Shown: piece by piece, positions 1-9,100 of the stretch
How the letters are laid out: every line of letters begins with the position of its first letter
How positions within the stretch are numbered: the first letter of the stretch is position 1
Source of the DNA: Liolophura sinensis
Taxonomy: Eukaryota > Mollusca > Polyplacophora > Chitonida > Chitonidae
Reading direction: 5' to 3'
DNA length: 64,000 nt
Assembly: GCF_032854445.1 (NCBI RefSeq)
Contig: NC_088304.1
Coordinates: 28,281,732-28,345,731 of the forward strand
Program-made: the position numbers and the translations under genes
Notes under the pieces: generated by a model
What the model was told of the DNA's origin: nothing
The model's input: the letters and a program-made list of their open reading frames with translations, nothing else
The model's database searches: none

Positions 1-2
1 CA

Positions 3-2872
3 TTATTTCCAGCCGCCCGGAACCCCCAGAGACCAACAAAGTATCCCACCAATTATGGTCTTGAATTTGGGGGGATCGACGCCCCCACACCCATCTCTCA
101 GATCCCTAAAGTGGAGGGGAAGAACGACCTTGCCATCAACGTGTTTGGGTGGGACAAGGGCGTGATCGTGCACCGCCTCAGCAAGAAGCCCGGCGACACG
201 CCCCGAATCAATCTGCTGCTGATTGAGAAGGCAGGCAAATTCCATTATACGTGGATAAAAGACCTCGTTCGTCTCCTGTTCCAAGAAAGTAAGCCGCTAA
301 ATCGCAAACACTTCTGCGAGCGCTGCCTACACGGCTACGCAAGGGAGGACCTGCTCTAGGCGCATAAGCCGGAATGCTGTGGGATTGGCCAGACGGCGGT
401 GAGGGTGGAGATGCCCCAATGAAGGAGAAAACAAGTTCACCTTTCAGAACCACCACAAACAGCTACCGGCTCCGTTTATCATATATGCCGACTTTGAAGC
501 TCTGACCTAAAAAGGATGAAGGCCCGCCGCCGTCACCTACAGAGAGCAGCACTCAAAAGAATCAGCACCACGGGCCCTGCAGTCACTGCTATGTTGAGGT
601 GCGTTGCGACGGCCGCACAAAACGCCCCGTGGAATACAGAGGCTCTGACGCGACGGAACACTTCCTCAGAGCTCTCCAACAGGAGGAGCGGGAAATCCAA
701 AATGTTCTAGCTAACCCTATAGCCATGAGGATGACTCCCCAGGACTGGCTGGCCCACAACAACGCCACAATCTGCCACATGTGTGAGAAGCCTCTAGGCG
801 CCGATTCTGTGCGCGATCACTGCCATATCACCGGCAAGTACAGAGGTGCGGCCCATAATGCATGCAACCTAAAGTTGCGGCTGGGTCCCAAGACAGCCAT
901 ACGAGTAGTCTTCCACAACCTATGGAGCTACGAGGGGCACCTCCTGATGCAAGCCATAAGTAAGGTGGAGGGCCGCATCTCCTGCATCCCCAACAACACG
1001 GAAAAGTACATCTCCTTCTCGCTGGGGCAGCTCCGCTTCATCGACAGCGTTCAATTCTTACCGACTTCCCTTGACAATCTGGTAGAGGCCAACAAACCTG
1101 AGGCTTTCCACATCACAGCCCGGTATGAGCCCGCCGAAGAAAAACGTAAGCTACTCATGCGCAAGGGTGTCTACCCCTATGAGTATATGGACTCCTGGGA
1201 GCGCTTCGACGAGTCCAGCCTCCCACCCAAAGAGGCTTTCTACAGTAAGCTCAAAGTCGGATGCATTAGCGATGAGGACTACATCCACGCTCAACAGGTA
1301 TGGAAGGTATTTGACTGCACCAATCTGGGAGACTTTACTGCCGTACAGACGTGCTCCTATTGGCCGATGTGTTTCAGGCCTTCCGGAAGACTTGTTTACG
1401 GCAGTATGGACTGGACCCAGCTCAGTACTTTACGAGCCCAGGTCTCTCGTGGGATGCGCTGTTCAAGAAGACCGGGGTAGAGCTGGAGCTGTTGACCGAC
1501 TACGACCAACATCTCTTCATTGAGAAGGGGTTGCGAGGAGGTATTTCCTCCAATAATCCGCATGTGGAGGGATACAACCCAGAAAGTCCAAACAGCTACA
1601 TCCAATACCTAGACGCCAATAATCTATATGGCTGGGCTATGAGTCAGTTCCTTCCAACGGGCGGTTTCCACTGGTTAGATGAAGCGCGGCGTCTCGGCGA
1701 AACGATTGCTACCCACTCCCACGACAGTCCTTCTGGTTACATCCTCGAGGTCGACCTAGAGTATCCGGCCGACCTACATAACGCACATAACGGCTACCCA
1801 TTAGCCTTGGAGCGTCTGGTGGTCCAGAAAGGGTGGATTTCAGACTATCAGCATGGCCTTCTCGGCAAGAAAACGCCTACCCAGGTCGAAAAGCTGGTCC
1901 CCAACCTCCGCAACAAGGAACGGTACGTCCTGCACTACCGAAACCTACAGCTGTATCTATCTCTGGGAATGCGCCTGACCAAGGTTCACCGGGCCCTGAG
2001 ATTCGCCCAGAGCCCTTGGATGGAACCCTATATCAGGATGAACAACGAGCTCCGAAAAACGGCCACGAGTAAATTCGAGAAGAACCTGTACAAGCTAATG
2101 AACAACTCGGTCTTCGGAAAAAAACATGGAGAACCTCCGGAAGCATGTGGACGTCAAGCTGGTACGCTCTGGAGGAGACGACAAGCTCCGACGCTTGATA
2201 GCCAGCCCGAGCTTCGCACGGGCAAACACATTTGATGATGACCTCGCAGCGATTCAGATGCACAAGACCCGTCTAGTCCTAAACCGACCTATCTACGTGG
2301 GCATGAGCATTCTACATCTCTCCAAGCACCTGATGTACGACTTCTACTACAACCACATGAAGGCCCAGTACGGAGAGCGCTGCCAGCTCCTCTATACTGA
2401 CACGGATAGTTTGCTACTCGAGATTCAGACTGAGGATGTTTATAGGGATATAGCTGAGAATACAAGCCTGTACGACACCTCAGATTACCCACAGGACCAC
2501 CCCCTGTACAGCGTAGCAAATATGAAGGTCTTGGGGAAAATGAAGGACGAGTGCGCGGGGCGGCAGATCGCCGAATACATTGGTCTGCGTCCCAAGATGT
2601 ACTCCATTCTGGAGGCAGGTGGAGCCAACATTAAGAAGGCCAAGGGCGTGAAAAAGGGAGTTGTGGAAAAGCGCATCCGACATAAGTAGTATAAAGAAGC
2701 CCTCTTCGAGAAGATCTTCCGACACGGTATGGACGTGCTGCGATCAGAGCGTCACCATATCTATGGGCAGCACCTAAATAAGGTCTCACTGTCCCCCTTC
2801 GATAGTAAGCGCTGGATCGCCGAAGATGGTGTCCAAACGTTAGCTTATGGCCATAGAGATGCGCCTCCTTGA
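3..2872 (+). pseudogene. Protein-primed family B DNA polymerase, Polinton/Maverick-like, 5'-truncated and broken
   Basis: This is the remnant of the replicative polymerase of a Polinton/Maverick (adintovirus-like) element. The reading begins upstream of the window. Visible in order: an N-terminal block with NVFGWDKGV and a Cys pair (HFCERCLHG) at 111-359; exonuclease motif I YADFEAL near 484-504; an endonuclease VII-like zinc motif (CHMC, then DHCHITGKYRGAAHNACN) at about 772-870; an exonuclease II-like HNLWSYEGH near 910; polymerase motif A (YLDANNLYGWAM, about 1606-1641); motif B (KLMNNSVFGK, about 2092-2121); motif C (YTDTDSLLLEI, about 2394-2426); and the usual C-terminal LAYGH just before the stop at 2870-2872. 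It cannot be translated through: there is a TAG at 357-359, frame changes near 415, 508, 1335 and 2120, and a TAG at 2687-2689 after which the same frame continues to the natural end. The exonuclease II Asp appears as Glu. Family assignment is firm; naming the exact viral or transposon clade is inference. Confidence 0.92.
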
Positions 2873-2919
2873 CGGCAACCGCAGGGTGGGCTGGAATGGA
2901 CATCCTCTTCGAGGAACTA

Positions 2920-3126
2920 CTAACGCCGTAGAACCCCATCCGGGGGAAGCTGAGTATCGGGAGGCACTATAAGCAACTCCTCACGAACGAATCCCCGTCG
3001 CGGGCCATCCGACGTATCGTCTAGATAGTACAGCACGGGTTCATTAGGCTTTGTGACAGAGCGCCCAAGCCGATATATCTCTAGATACCACATGGGATTC
3101 CGTAACTCACACCCCCAACCACACAA
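2920..3126 (-). pseudogene. C-terminal SH3-like tail resembling a Polinton integrase (fragment)
   Basis: This minus-strand ORF of 68 codons has no ATG of its own. It converges on the polymerase remnant and ends 47 bp from the polymerase stop. Its core (PVLYYLDD, a Gly, then RRGFVREELLIVP) follows the pattern of the small beta-barrel tail of retroviral-type integrases of Polintons, where a YxLxD stretch precedes a Gly-rich turn and an FxEEL motif. No catalytic DDE core is visible beside it. It overlaps the next upstream minus-strand ORF by 46 bp in another frame, as expected if a frameshift near 3110 split one longer gene. Only the pattern supports the integrase reading; an unrelated element protein is possible. 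Confidence 0.4.
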
Positions 3127-3413
3127 ATTCCCAGGATGACGAAGGTCATCTCGCGGTGTTTTTGATCTTCACCAGGCACATAGAAATCGGAGAGCTGTGG
3201 TTCTGAGCCCAGCAGCGCCTCGCGTGCATCGCGTGTAAGAGTTTTGCCCGTTACCCTAGAATTCTCGCGGATTGCAGCGTCGACATCCCGGAACGTTTGG
3301 ACAGCGTGGCCATGGCGGCGGAGTTCGTCGTTGATCCAGTCCAAGCGCTCAGTGTCCTTTCGGGCCCATTTTTCCAGAACCCTCCTTCCCCTTAGTACTG
3401 GCTGGTATACTCT
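3081..3413 (-). pseudogene. Unidentified element protein, fragment without start codon
   Basis: The frame is open from 3413 down to the stop at 3081 but has no ATG near its beginning. It contains a charged, probably helical stretch (LEKWARKDTERLDWINDELR) and ends in a hydrophobic run (MTFVILGICVVGGV) that may be a frameshifted tail or a short membrane segment. Its beginning overlaps the end of the coiled-coil ORF 3392-3934 in another frame, so the two may be halves of one gene split by a small indel around 3395-3410. I do not recognise a family. Its position between the polymerase and the other minus-strand ORFs suggests it belongs to the same Polinton-like element. Confidence 0.35.
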
Positions 3414-3934
3414 TCACTGCCATCGGCGTTGTCCTTTCGCAACTGAACCCTGACGCCATGTTGGAACTTAACCCCGTTGAGTGCCAGGATCTCTTCTTCT
3501 AGCTTCTGGCGAATAATGGCTCAAATTTCTTCTAAGAAGGCTACTGGGTCCGTCCAAACGCCTTCGGGAACGCCCATCTGCCAGGCCCGGAGGAGATTCC
3601 GTATGGCCCGGCCGGTGTTAGTGAATTCTAGTTTCTTTTCACCCTGTATTCCGCCTAGCAATTTATCCAACTCCTCGTTACTGAGGAGGTTCTTGACGTC
3701 TTGTTTCAACTCCTCGTTACTGAGGAGGTTCTTAACATCTTGCTTCAACTCCTCGTTACTTCGGGAGTTCTTGCTGTCTTGCAGCCGCTTCAACTCAGCC
3801 ACAGCCATTTTATGCCTGTCGAGGATCCCCTGCAATTCTTCCAATTGATTGCGGGACCGTGGGTACTTGAGCCGCACACCTAGGAGCGTCTCAAACTCCC
3901 CACGTAGTGCTCGCGTTTTTTGATGGTGGTTCAT
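3392..3934 (-). pseudogene. Coiled-coil element protein with internal 13-residue repeats, one in-frame stop
   Basis: The ORF starts at ATG 3932-3934 (MNHHQKTRAL) and runs to TAA at 3392-3394, interrupted only by TGA at 3521-3523. The middle is rich in Glu, Lys and Leu with heptad-like spacing and contains SNEELKQDVKNLL repeated in tandem (two full copies plus flanking partial copies), encoded by a 39-bp DNA repeat. The C-terminal part (GVKFQHGVRVQLRKDNADGSEEYT) resembles in outline the region that precedes the polymerase core in some Maverick polymerases; I saw this by eye only and it is uncertain. Function is unknown. A structural or DNA-binding virion component is as likely as a detached polymerase N-terminus. 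Confidence 0.5.
3671..3790 (+). repeat. 39-bp tandem repeat inside the coiled-coil ORF (about three copies)
   Basis: Copies beginning with CTCCTCGTTACT start at 3671, 3710 and 3749, an exact 39-bp period. The first two differ at a few bases; the third diverges after its first half. The period is a multiple of three, so the repeat adds 13-residue helical modules to the minus-strand protein without a frameshift. Confidence 0.9.
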
Positions 3935-3947
3935 TGTACGCGTCGTA

Positions 3948-4030
3948 TGCCTAGTGGTGCTGTTTCTCTAACTCTAAATTTCGAGCGCCGATATCTGCCT
4001 GGTGGTGCTGTTTCTCTAATTGTAAATTTC
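3948..4030 (+). repeat. Pair of 35-bp direct repeats, 48-bp spacing
   Basis: A 35-bp sequence starting TGCCTAGTGGTGCTG at 3948 recurs at 3996 with three mismatches. The pair lies between the start of the coiled-coil ORF and the end of the Cys-rich ORF, and the second copy overlaps the last codons of the latter. Both genes run on the minus strand, so the repeats occupy the intergenic or promoter interval. No function can be read from the sequence. Confidence 0.75.
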
Positions 4031-4294
4031 TATAGCCGCCAGCCGGTTGAACTCGTCCAAGAAAGCCTTGCGCCTCTGCCGCCTTTCCCGCATCTGGGCA
4101 TTATCATATCCACATGCCATGCAAAGCCGAAGTCGGTTTTTAACGCCCCGACCACAGCTAATACATGGCTGGGTGCCAAGACCCTTCCGCAGACTGGCTA
4201 AATGAATCCCGCAGTACTCCCCCAGAGAGCTCTTACCACAGAGCTCTGTGCAGCAGATGGGTAACCACCGGCACTTATTGTAACCCCTTGGCAT
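4016..4294 (-). CDS. Small Cys-rich, probably zinc-binding protein of the Polinton-like element
   Basis: The ORF of 92 residues starts at ATG 4292-4294 (MPRGYNKCRW); the frame is also open further upstream without another ATG. It has about ten cysteines arranged in pairs: a CCTELCGK block, CGIH, then PCISCGRG and LCMACG. The pattern suggests two zinc-binding knuckles, followed by a strongly basic tail (RERRQRRK). It is the only intact ORF of the Polinton-like fragment and points away from the array. A nucleic-acid-binding role is plausible from the zinc pattern and the basic tail, but I do not recognise a named family. Confidence 0.55.
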   Translation of the reverse strand: MPRGYNKCRWLPICCTELCGKSSLGEYCGIHLASLRKGLGTQPCISCGRGVKNRLRLCMACGYDNAQMRERRQRRKAFLDEFNRLAAIEIYN

Positions 4295-4442
4295 GTTGTA
4301 TACACAGTTGGTGTAAAAGCATACCTGGTGCAATTGGTATGTCTAATAGAACCCCAGAAGGGGCTGGGGGCCTCTATTTGTTATGGGGAGGGAACCAAGG
4401 GGGGAGGGGATTGTGCCAGAACCTATAGTGTGTATACTACTT
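4295..4442. other. G-rich spacer and junction between Polinton-like fragment and ankyrin array
   Basis: The stretch 4345-4410 holds several runs of G, including GGGGCTGGGGGCC and AAGGGGGGAGGGG. Homology to the tandem units starts abruptly at about 4443, in the middle of the LINE passenger. This is either the end of an inserted element or the place where the array was cut. No terminal inverted repeat or target-site duplication can be recognised from this side alone. Confidence 0.5.
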
Positions 4443-5580
4443 TTTATCTCTTTCAATAAGTTTGGTATGTAATGCTAAAAATTTTTAATATATTTTGCTG
4501 TATTGCCATAATGGCGGAGAGTAAATCACTACATATGATTGCTTTCTGTGTACAGCAGGAAGAAACATATGATGGGGCCAGAAGCATAGCGCTGACCTCA
4601 GCAGAGAAGATTGGGGAATATTGAAGACAAAACAAAGACACGCGCTGTTCTAAGGACAGCCGCAGAGGCAACCCTGTATCCATCCTTTGACCCATCAGTA
4701 TATAAAAATTTATAATCCGGGTAATTAGCCTTTATAATTAGCAAAATGTCATTGAATTGTAAAAGGATTTGTATTAGACTCATTGTGTTAGATAAAACAA
4801 TTATTTGCGTTGTGGAAAAAATCCAGAGAGGAAACGTAAAGTTACGAGTTATTCCTGCAAAAACTAGTGTGTCAAGGTTATTCCACCAAACGCCTTCATT
4901 CAAAGTCTCTTAAGTTTTACAGTGAGTATAATTCTCTTGTAGATATGGACAGAGAGTCCAGAATTTCTGGCGCTCTGCTTTATGACTGTGTCTCATTCCG
5001 CTTAGCCCGCGGTTAGGTGCCGTATCTTCATCGTGTTGAATTTGTTCGCCGCTTTGTGAAGTATATGAAGTATTTTGACGATTTTTGAAGTGGAAAATGT
5101 AAAACCGGTCTCAGCTGCACATTTGTCGGCCTTAGAAAGACAAAGCTGCAGCTGACGCTCGATATTTTTCGTGTTTTTTAGCACGGTAGCACATTAGAAA
5201 ATCATAAACATACGAAGAACCCACTGTGCCAGATGCCACAGTTTTGAGCTAAGCTATTTATTTTATGCTAATCAGTGTTGGTGATAGTATACTGTCCTGG
5301 GGTACACCCATTCCCTACTCATGAAAGTTAGAAAGAGTGAGCCCCACCTGTACCTTCCTTTCATTCCTGGTCAGATAAAATTTTAAATATACATAATGCT
5401 AAGCGGACTGTATGACCCTGATCTGATACATATTTTAAGGTTTCATAATTCCAAGCCGTGTCGTAGACATTTTCATAATCGAAGAATAGTGAGAACATAT
5501 GTTCCTTATTAATAAAGGCATCACTAATAAAGGTTTCGAATCGAACATAGGGATCTAAACGACAGAACCGGCCAGGTCGA
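4443..5580 (-). mobile_element. LINE fragment L1 (reverse transcriptase + RNase H), Jockey/I-like
   Basis: Reading on the minus strand from 5580: remnants of the palm ([10 protein letters not shown]-like), VPQDSILSPTL at about 5280-5320, and [10 protein letters not shown] for the YxDD box near 5200. The RNase H core then reads [18 protein letters not shown] near 4680-4730, followed by [11 protein letters not shown] and IICSDLL. A one-base insertion breaks RNase H after AAVL. The C-terminal part is cut off at 4443 by the Polinton-like junction. The combination of this reverse transcriptase type with RNase H indicates a Jockey/I-group LINE; the clade is inference. Confidence 0.85.
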
Positions 5581-6009
5581 AACTAATGGAAACTAAACAG
5601 CATTGTGAGAATTTCTAGACCACCACGACTAATAAACTGCAATTAACATCACTGCATCTTTTTTAATTTATTCTGCTTAAGCCATGGTGCTAAGGGGCGT
5701 GTAAATTGCTAGTATTTATGCCTTTGACATCAACAGTTATAATAAAATTTTGACTCAGGTAAACTGACAAGAAGCTGTATTTCATCAGTTATGTCTGACC
5801 AGTTGCCAACTATCACATTGTCGTCGCGGCCCTGGTTTTACTCTATATGCTGTACGTGTTTAATAATATGAAATGAAAATAGCACACAAACTATAACACA
5901 TTGCTAAAAGAAAGAAAGCACAATTTAAAAATACAAAGTGAGTGATGGTTAACAGAACAGAACAGAAGATAAATTGTGTCAAAACATTCCATAGCCCACA
6001 AACACATAC

Positions 6010-6108
6010 CTCATCCTGTACGTCTATATCAGAGCTGTTCTCTACCAGTCGACGTAGAAGATACATTCTACCATGTGACGCAGCCAGGTGTAAAGCTGTT
6101 TGTCCTGT
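6010..6108 (-). CDS. Ankyrin exon A1
   Basis: The acceptor is TTGTTTCTACACAG with a yeast-like TACTAAT branch-point candidate upstream; the donor is GTATGTGT. The repeat reads [10 protein letters not shown], then [10 protein letters not shown], then a tail SSDIDVQDE. It differs from the other A exons by Ser-Asp-Ile-Asp in the terminal loop. It is the most 3' ankyrin exon in the window; any following exons would have to lie below 6010, where a LINE fragment and then the Polinton-like remnant are found. Confidence 0.82.
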
Positions 6109-9100
6109 CTGTGTAGAAACAATCAAGTATTAGTAAAACTGTACTTACAGAGGCAGACATGAATAGACCATAAAAATTCAACTTGTTTCACTTCTCCACA
6201 ACCTGCATAATGTTTATATTATAGTTGTCTATCCAGTACACACACAAGCATCGAAGCAAAGCCCCTTTCGCTGCGCTCTGCCACACCCTTAAACAGATAT
6301 ATGGTGATTTTTAAAATAATACATATTCAGAAAGTCTTGCCGTACAGCAGTTGGAAACTCTATGTTATGTGTGTGAAAGTCGAACGTGTAAATAAAGACA
6401 GAAGTCAAATCGCTTGATCGTAAGTTCTATATTTTGACGATGTTAATGCCCTAGATAACACGGACTTGGGCTATTATTGCTATTGTTTTATTGTTATTTT
6501 ACATGGAACTCATTCACGGACTACGAATTTGAACTTTGATATGGAATTCATGCCTGGAATACTCATTGTCTGCCCGGCATCATTGAAAACTGATGACCGC
6601 TTCTCTTATGTGTGTTACCGGCTTTATTTCTTATTTGTATAATTTCTTACATACCTTTGTCTTTGGAGTTAGTGTTAAACGTTGTTTTGGAAATGGACCT
6701 GGCGATTATCGACTTGGAACGCCCTTTACGGACTACGAATGGTGTAGGAATGTCGGACTTGACGTTTGTATTTAGGTGTTCAAGGTTATAGAATGTCTTT
6801 CACTTGCAGTTTGGTGCAATGCCAAGTTTTAATCACATAACTTCCAGTGGGTAGTTTGACTTGCCCTGGAGCAGCGGAAATCATAAGCTCAGAGATTTCC
6901 CCGCTAAAAATGCGCTTAAGTGTTTAAAATTTAAAGATTAGCAGTTCACAGCTCAGCATCTTTGGGGTGCCCAAAACTTCAGGAGAAAAAGCCTTCTTTC
7001 CACACACTCAGAAGTGTAACAGACCGAGTATGGGTATTCATTAATTCTTCACACGATCTTGAGTTTGATAAATCCAGTTGGAATATAACTACTAGAGGAA
7101 AGCCGTTGAATTTTTGCCAGTATACACCACCTTTCAGTTGGTATGCTCAGGGAAATATGTAAAGAAATACACATTTACCCAAATTGTGTACTGGATTACT
7201 GTTCAGATGGTTTGTAGAGTTCGTCTCGACTAATAAGTGTTGTTAGCCCACATGATGAGTTTCTGTTTCACTATATCGAAACGACAAAAGTCAAAAAAAC
7301 CGATTGAGCAACTTTGAGCTGTACACTGTCAAAAACACATACGGCTGGGTATAAAATCCTTCCTTCTTCTGCTGTAAATCCATGCCTTCCCGAGGACCAA
7401 ATAGTTTGTAATCTTGAAAAAGCGCTAACTCCATTGTTCTTTTACGACCTGTTTTTACAAATGTATGCAGAACGGCAAACCATTTCGTGGAGAAATTCCA
7501 CGTGCTTGTTGTCATTCTTGTACCTTTTTTAACACTAAACTAAATGGCGAAGCTCTGAACGCTGGCGCTGGTAAAAGTCGGACGTGTATGTCTTACATGT
7601 AATTCAGTGGGGACTAACGTGTGTTGGCGGAAAATATGCATAAAACCAGCTTCATAATTATCTGGTGATTTTAGGTGCCAAATTACTCTGGTTAATGCAC
7701 CCTTTTTCAATATTTTTACACCCGAATTTAACAACATATATAGGGGTATACATCTAATCATGAATAAATAATACATTTGAACAGTTGTTCATTAAAAAAT
7801 GAGTTTCAGAAAGTCTTGCACTACACCAGCTGGAAACTCTGTTGCTAAACCATTAAATACAGCCACTTACTCTATTCTGTATGTTGACGTTGGCTTCATG
7901 CTCCAGCAAAATGCGAACAAAGTACCCGTTACCATGTAATGCCGCCTTATGTAAAGGTGTCATCGCATCCTGTTATGTATGATATAAATGACTGAAATTA
8001 GTACACAGCAAATTATTAAAAATCTCCTGCTAGCCATGTAGACATCATACCTCAAAGTGGAGTAAAACTGAATGAATGATTTCGGCTTATTGCCACATTG
8101 GCAATGTTTCAGCCATATTGTGACGAGAACAAGAGGCGGTGATTGGTTTCGACATGATGGTGAAAACATCAAAATAAAAACAAACTTGTTCAAAAACAGA
8201 CAAGGAAATTCAAAACCGGTAAAACTTGAAAACCACGAGGTTTAAAATAGTTTTCTACAAATTGTATGTCTATATATCTTTTCATCCATATGAATATTAA
8301 TAATAATAGTCAGTAAAATTCCTATTTTGTGATATAGGCCAATGGCCCTCAAGTGTTTTATTACAGTTGACTGTGTGGTGTCGTTGCCGAGCATAGCATC
8401 GCATCTAGCAGACTGTAGGACAGTGCCCGTAAACACAACAAAATTGTGAGTTAAAGGAGAATGCCCAACAGGACACCTCGGTTAAACTACGTAGTCTCTT
8501 CCAGAAATATCACGTGTACCCGAATTATAGCCAATGACAGGGTGAATAGCGTGTAGTTTACTACGTACATTCACCCCGCCCAAGACGACGAATATATTTA
8601 AGAATGTTCGATGGAAAATCAATATAAAATATTGTTATTTTCCATACAGGTTTATTTAAGGCAGACTTTGCCTTCCTGTCTAGCACTTTGTTTTCATGGA
8701 TACCAATATGACTCGGTATCCGACAGAATATTATATCTTTATCTCTTTTAATTAGTTTGGTATGTAATGCTAAAAATTTTTTAATATATTTTGCTGTATT
8801 GCCACAGTGGTAGAGAGTAAATCACTACATATCATTGCTTTCTGGGCACAGCAGGAAGAAACATGTGATGAGGCCAGAAGCATAGCGCTGACCTCAGCAG
8901 AGAAGATTGGAGAATATTGAAGACAAAACAAAGACACGCGCTGTTCTAAGACAGCCGCAGAGGCAACCCTGTATCCATCCTTTGACCCATCAGTATATAA
9001 AAATTTATAATCCGGGTAATTAGCCTTTATAATCAGTAAAATGTCATTGAATTGTGAAAGGATTTGTATTAGACTCATTGTGTTAGATAAAACATGAATT

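Larger units (their letters stand above)
4443..8737. repeat. Tandem unit U1 (about 4.3 kb)
   Basis: From low to high coordinate: LINE fragment (4443-5580), intron, exon A1, intron with the 300-bp array-1 segment (6471-6772), intron, exon B1, and the low-coordinate tail of the next LINE copy (from about 8340). The anchor TTGGTATGTAATGC recurs 4,295 bp later. The left edge is cut by the Polinton-like fragment. Short plus and minus ORFs in the introns are not conserved as coding between units. Confidence 0.9.

Noticed and set aside
599-1480. A stand-alone HNH or endonuclease VII gene
   Set aside because: The zinc motif is flanked on both sides by polymerase and exonuclease blocks that continue across frameshifts, so it is part of the polymerase remnant.
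6593-6775. Recurrent plus-strand ORFs ([10 protein letters not shown] and [10 protein letters not shown] types) in the introns
   Set aside because: Present only because the units are duplicated; lengths and frames change between units, and no domain or promoter supports them.
7291-7515. A repeated minus-strand ORF ([19 protein letters not shown]) in many units as a possible third exon
   Set aside because: It is open in U1, U2 and U10 but broken by stops in U3 and U4, lacks consistent splice borders and matches no domain; its recurrence follows from unit duplication.
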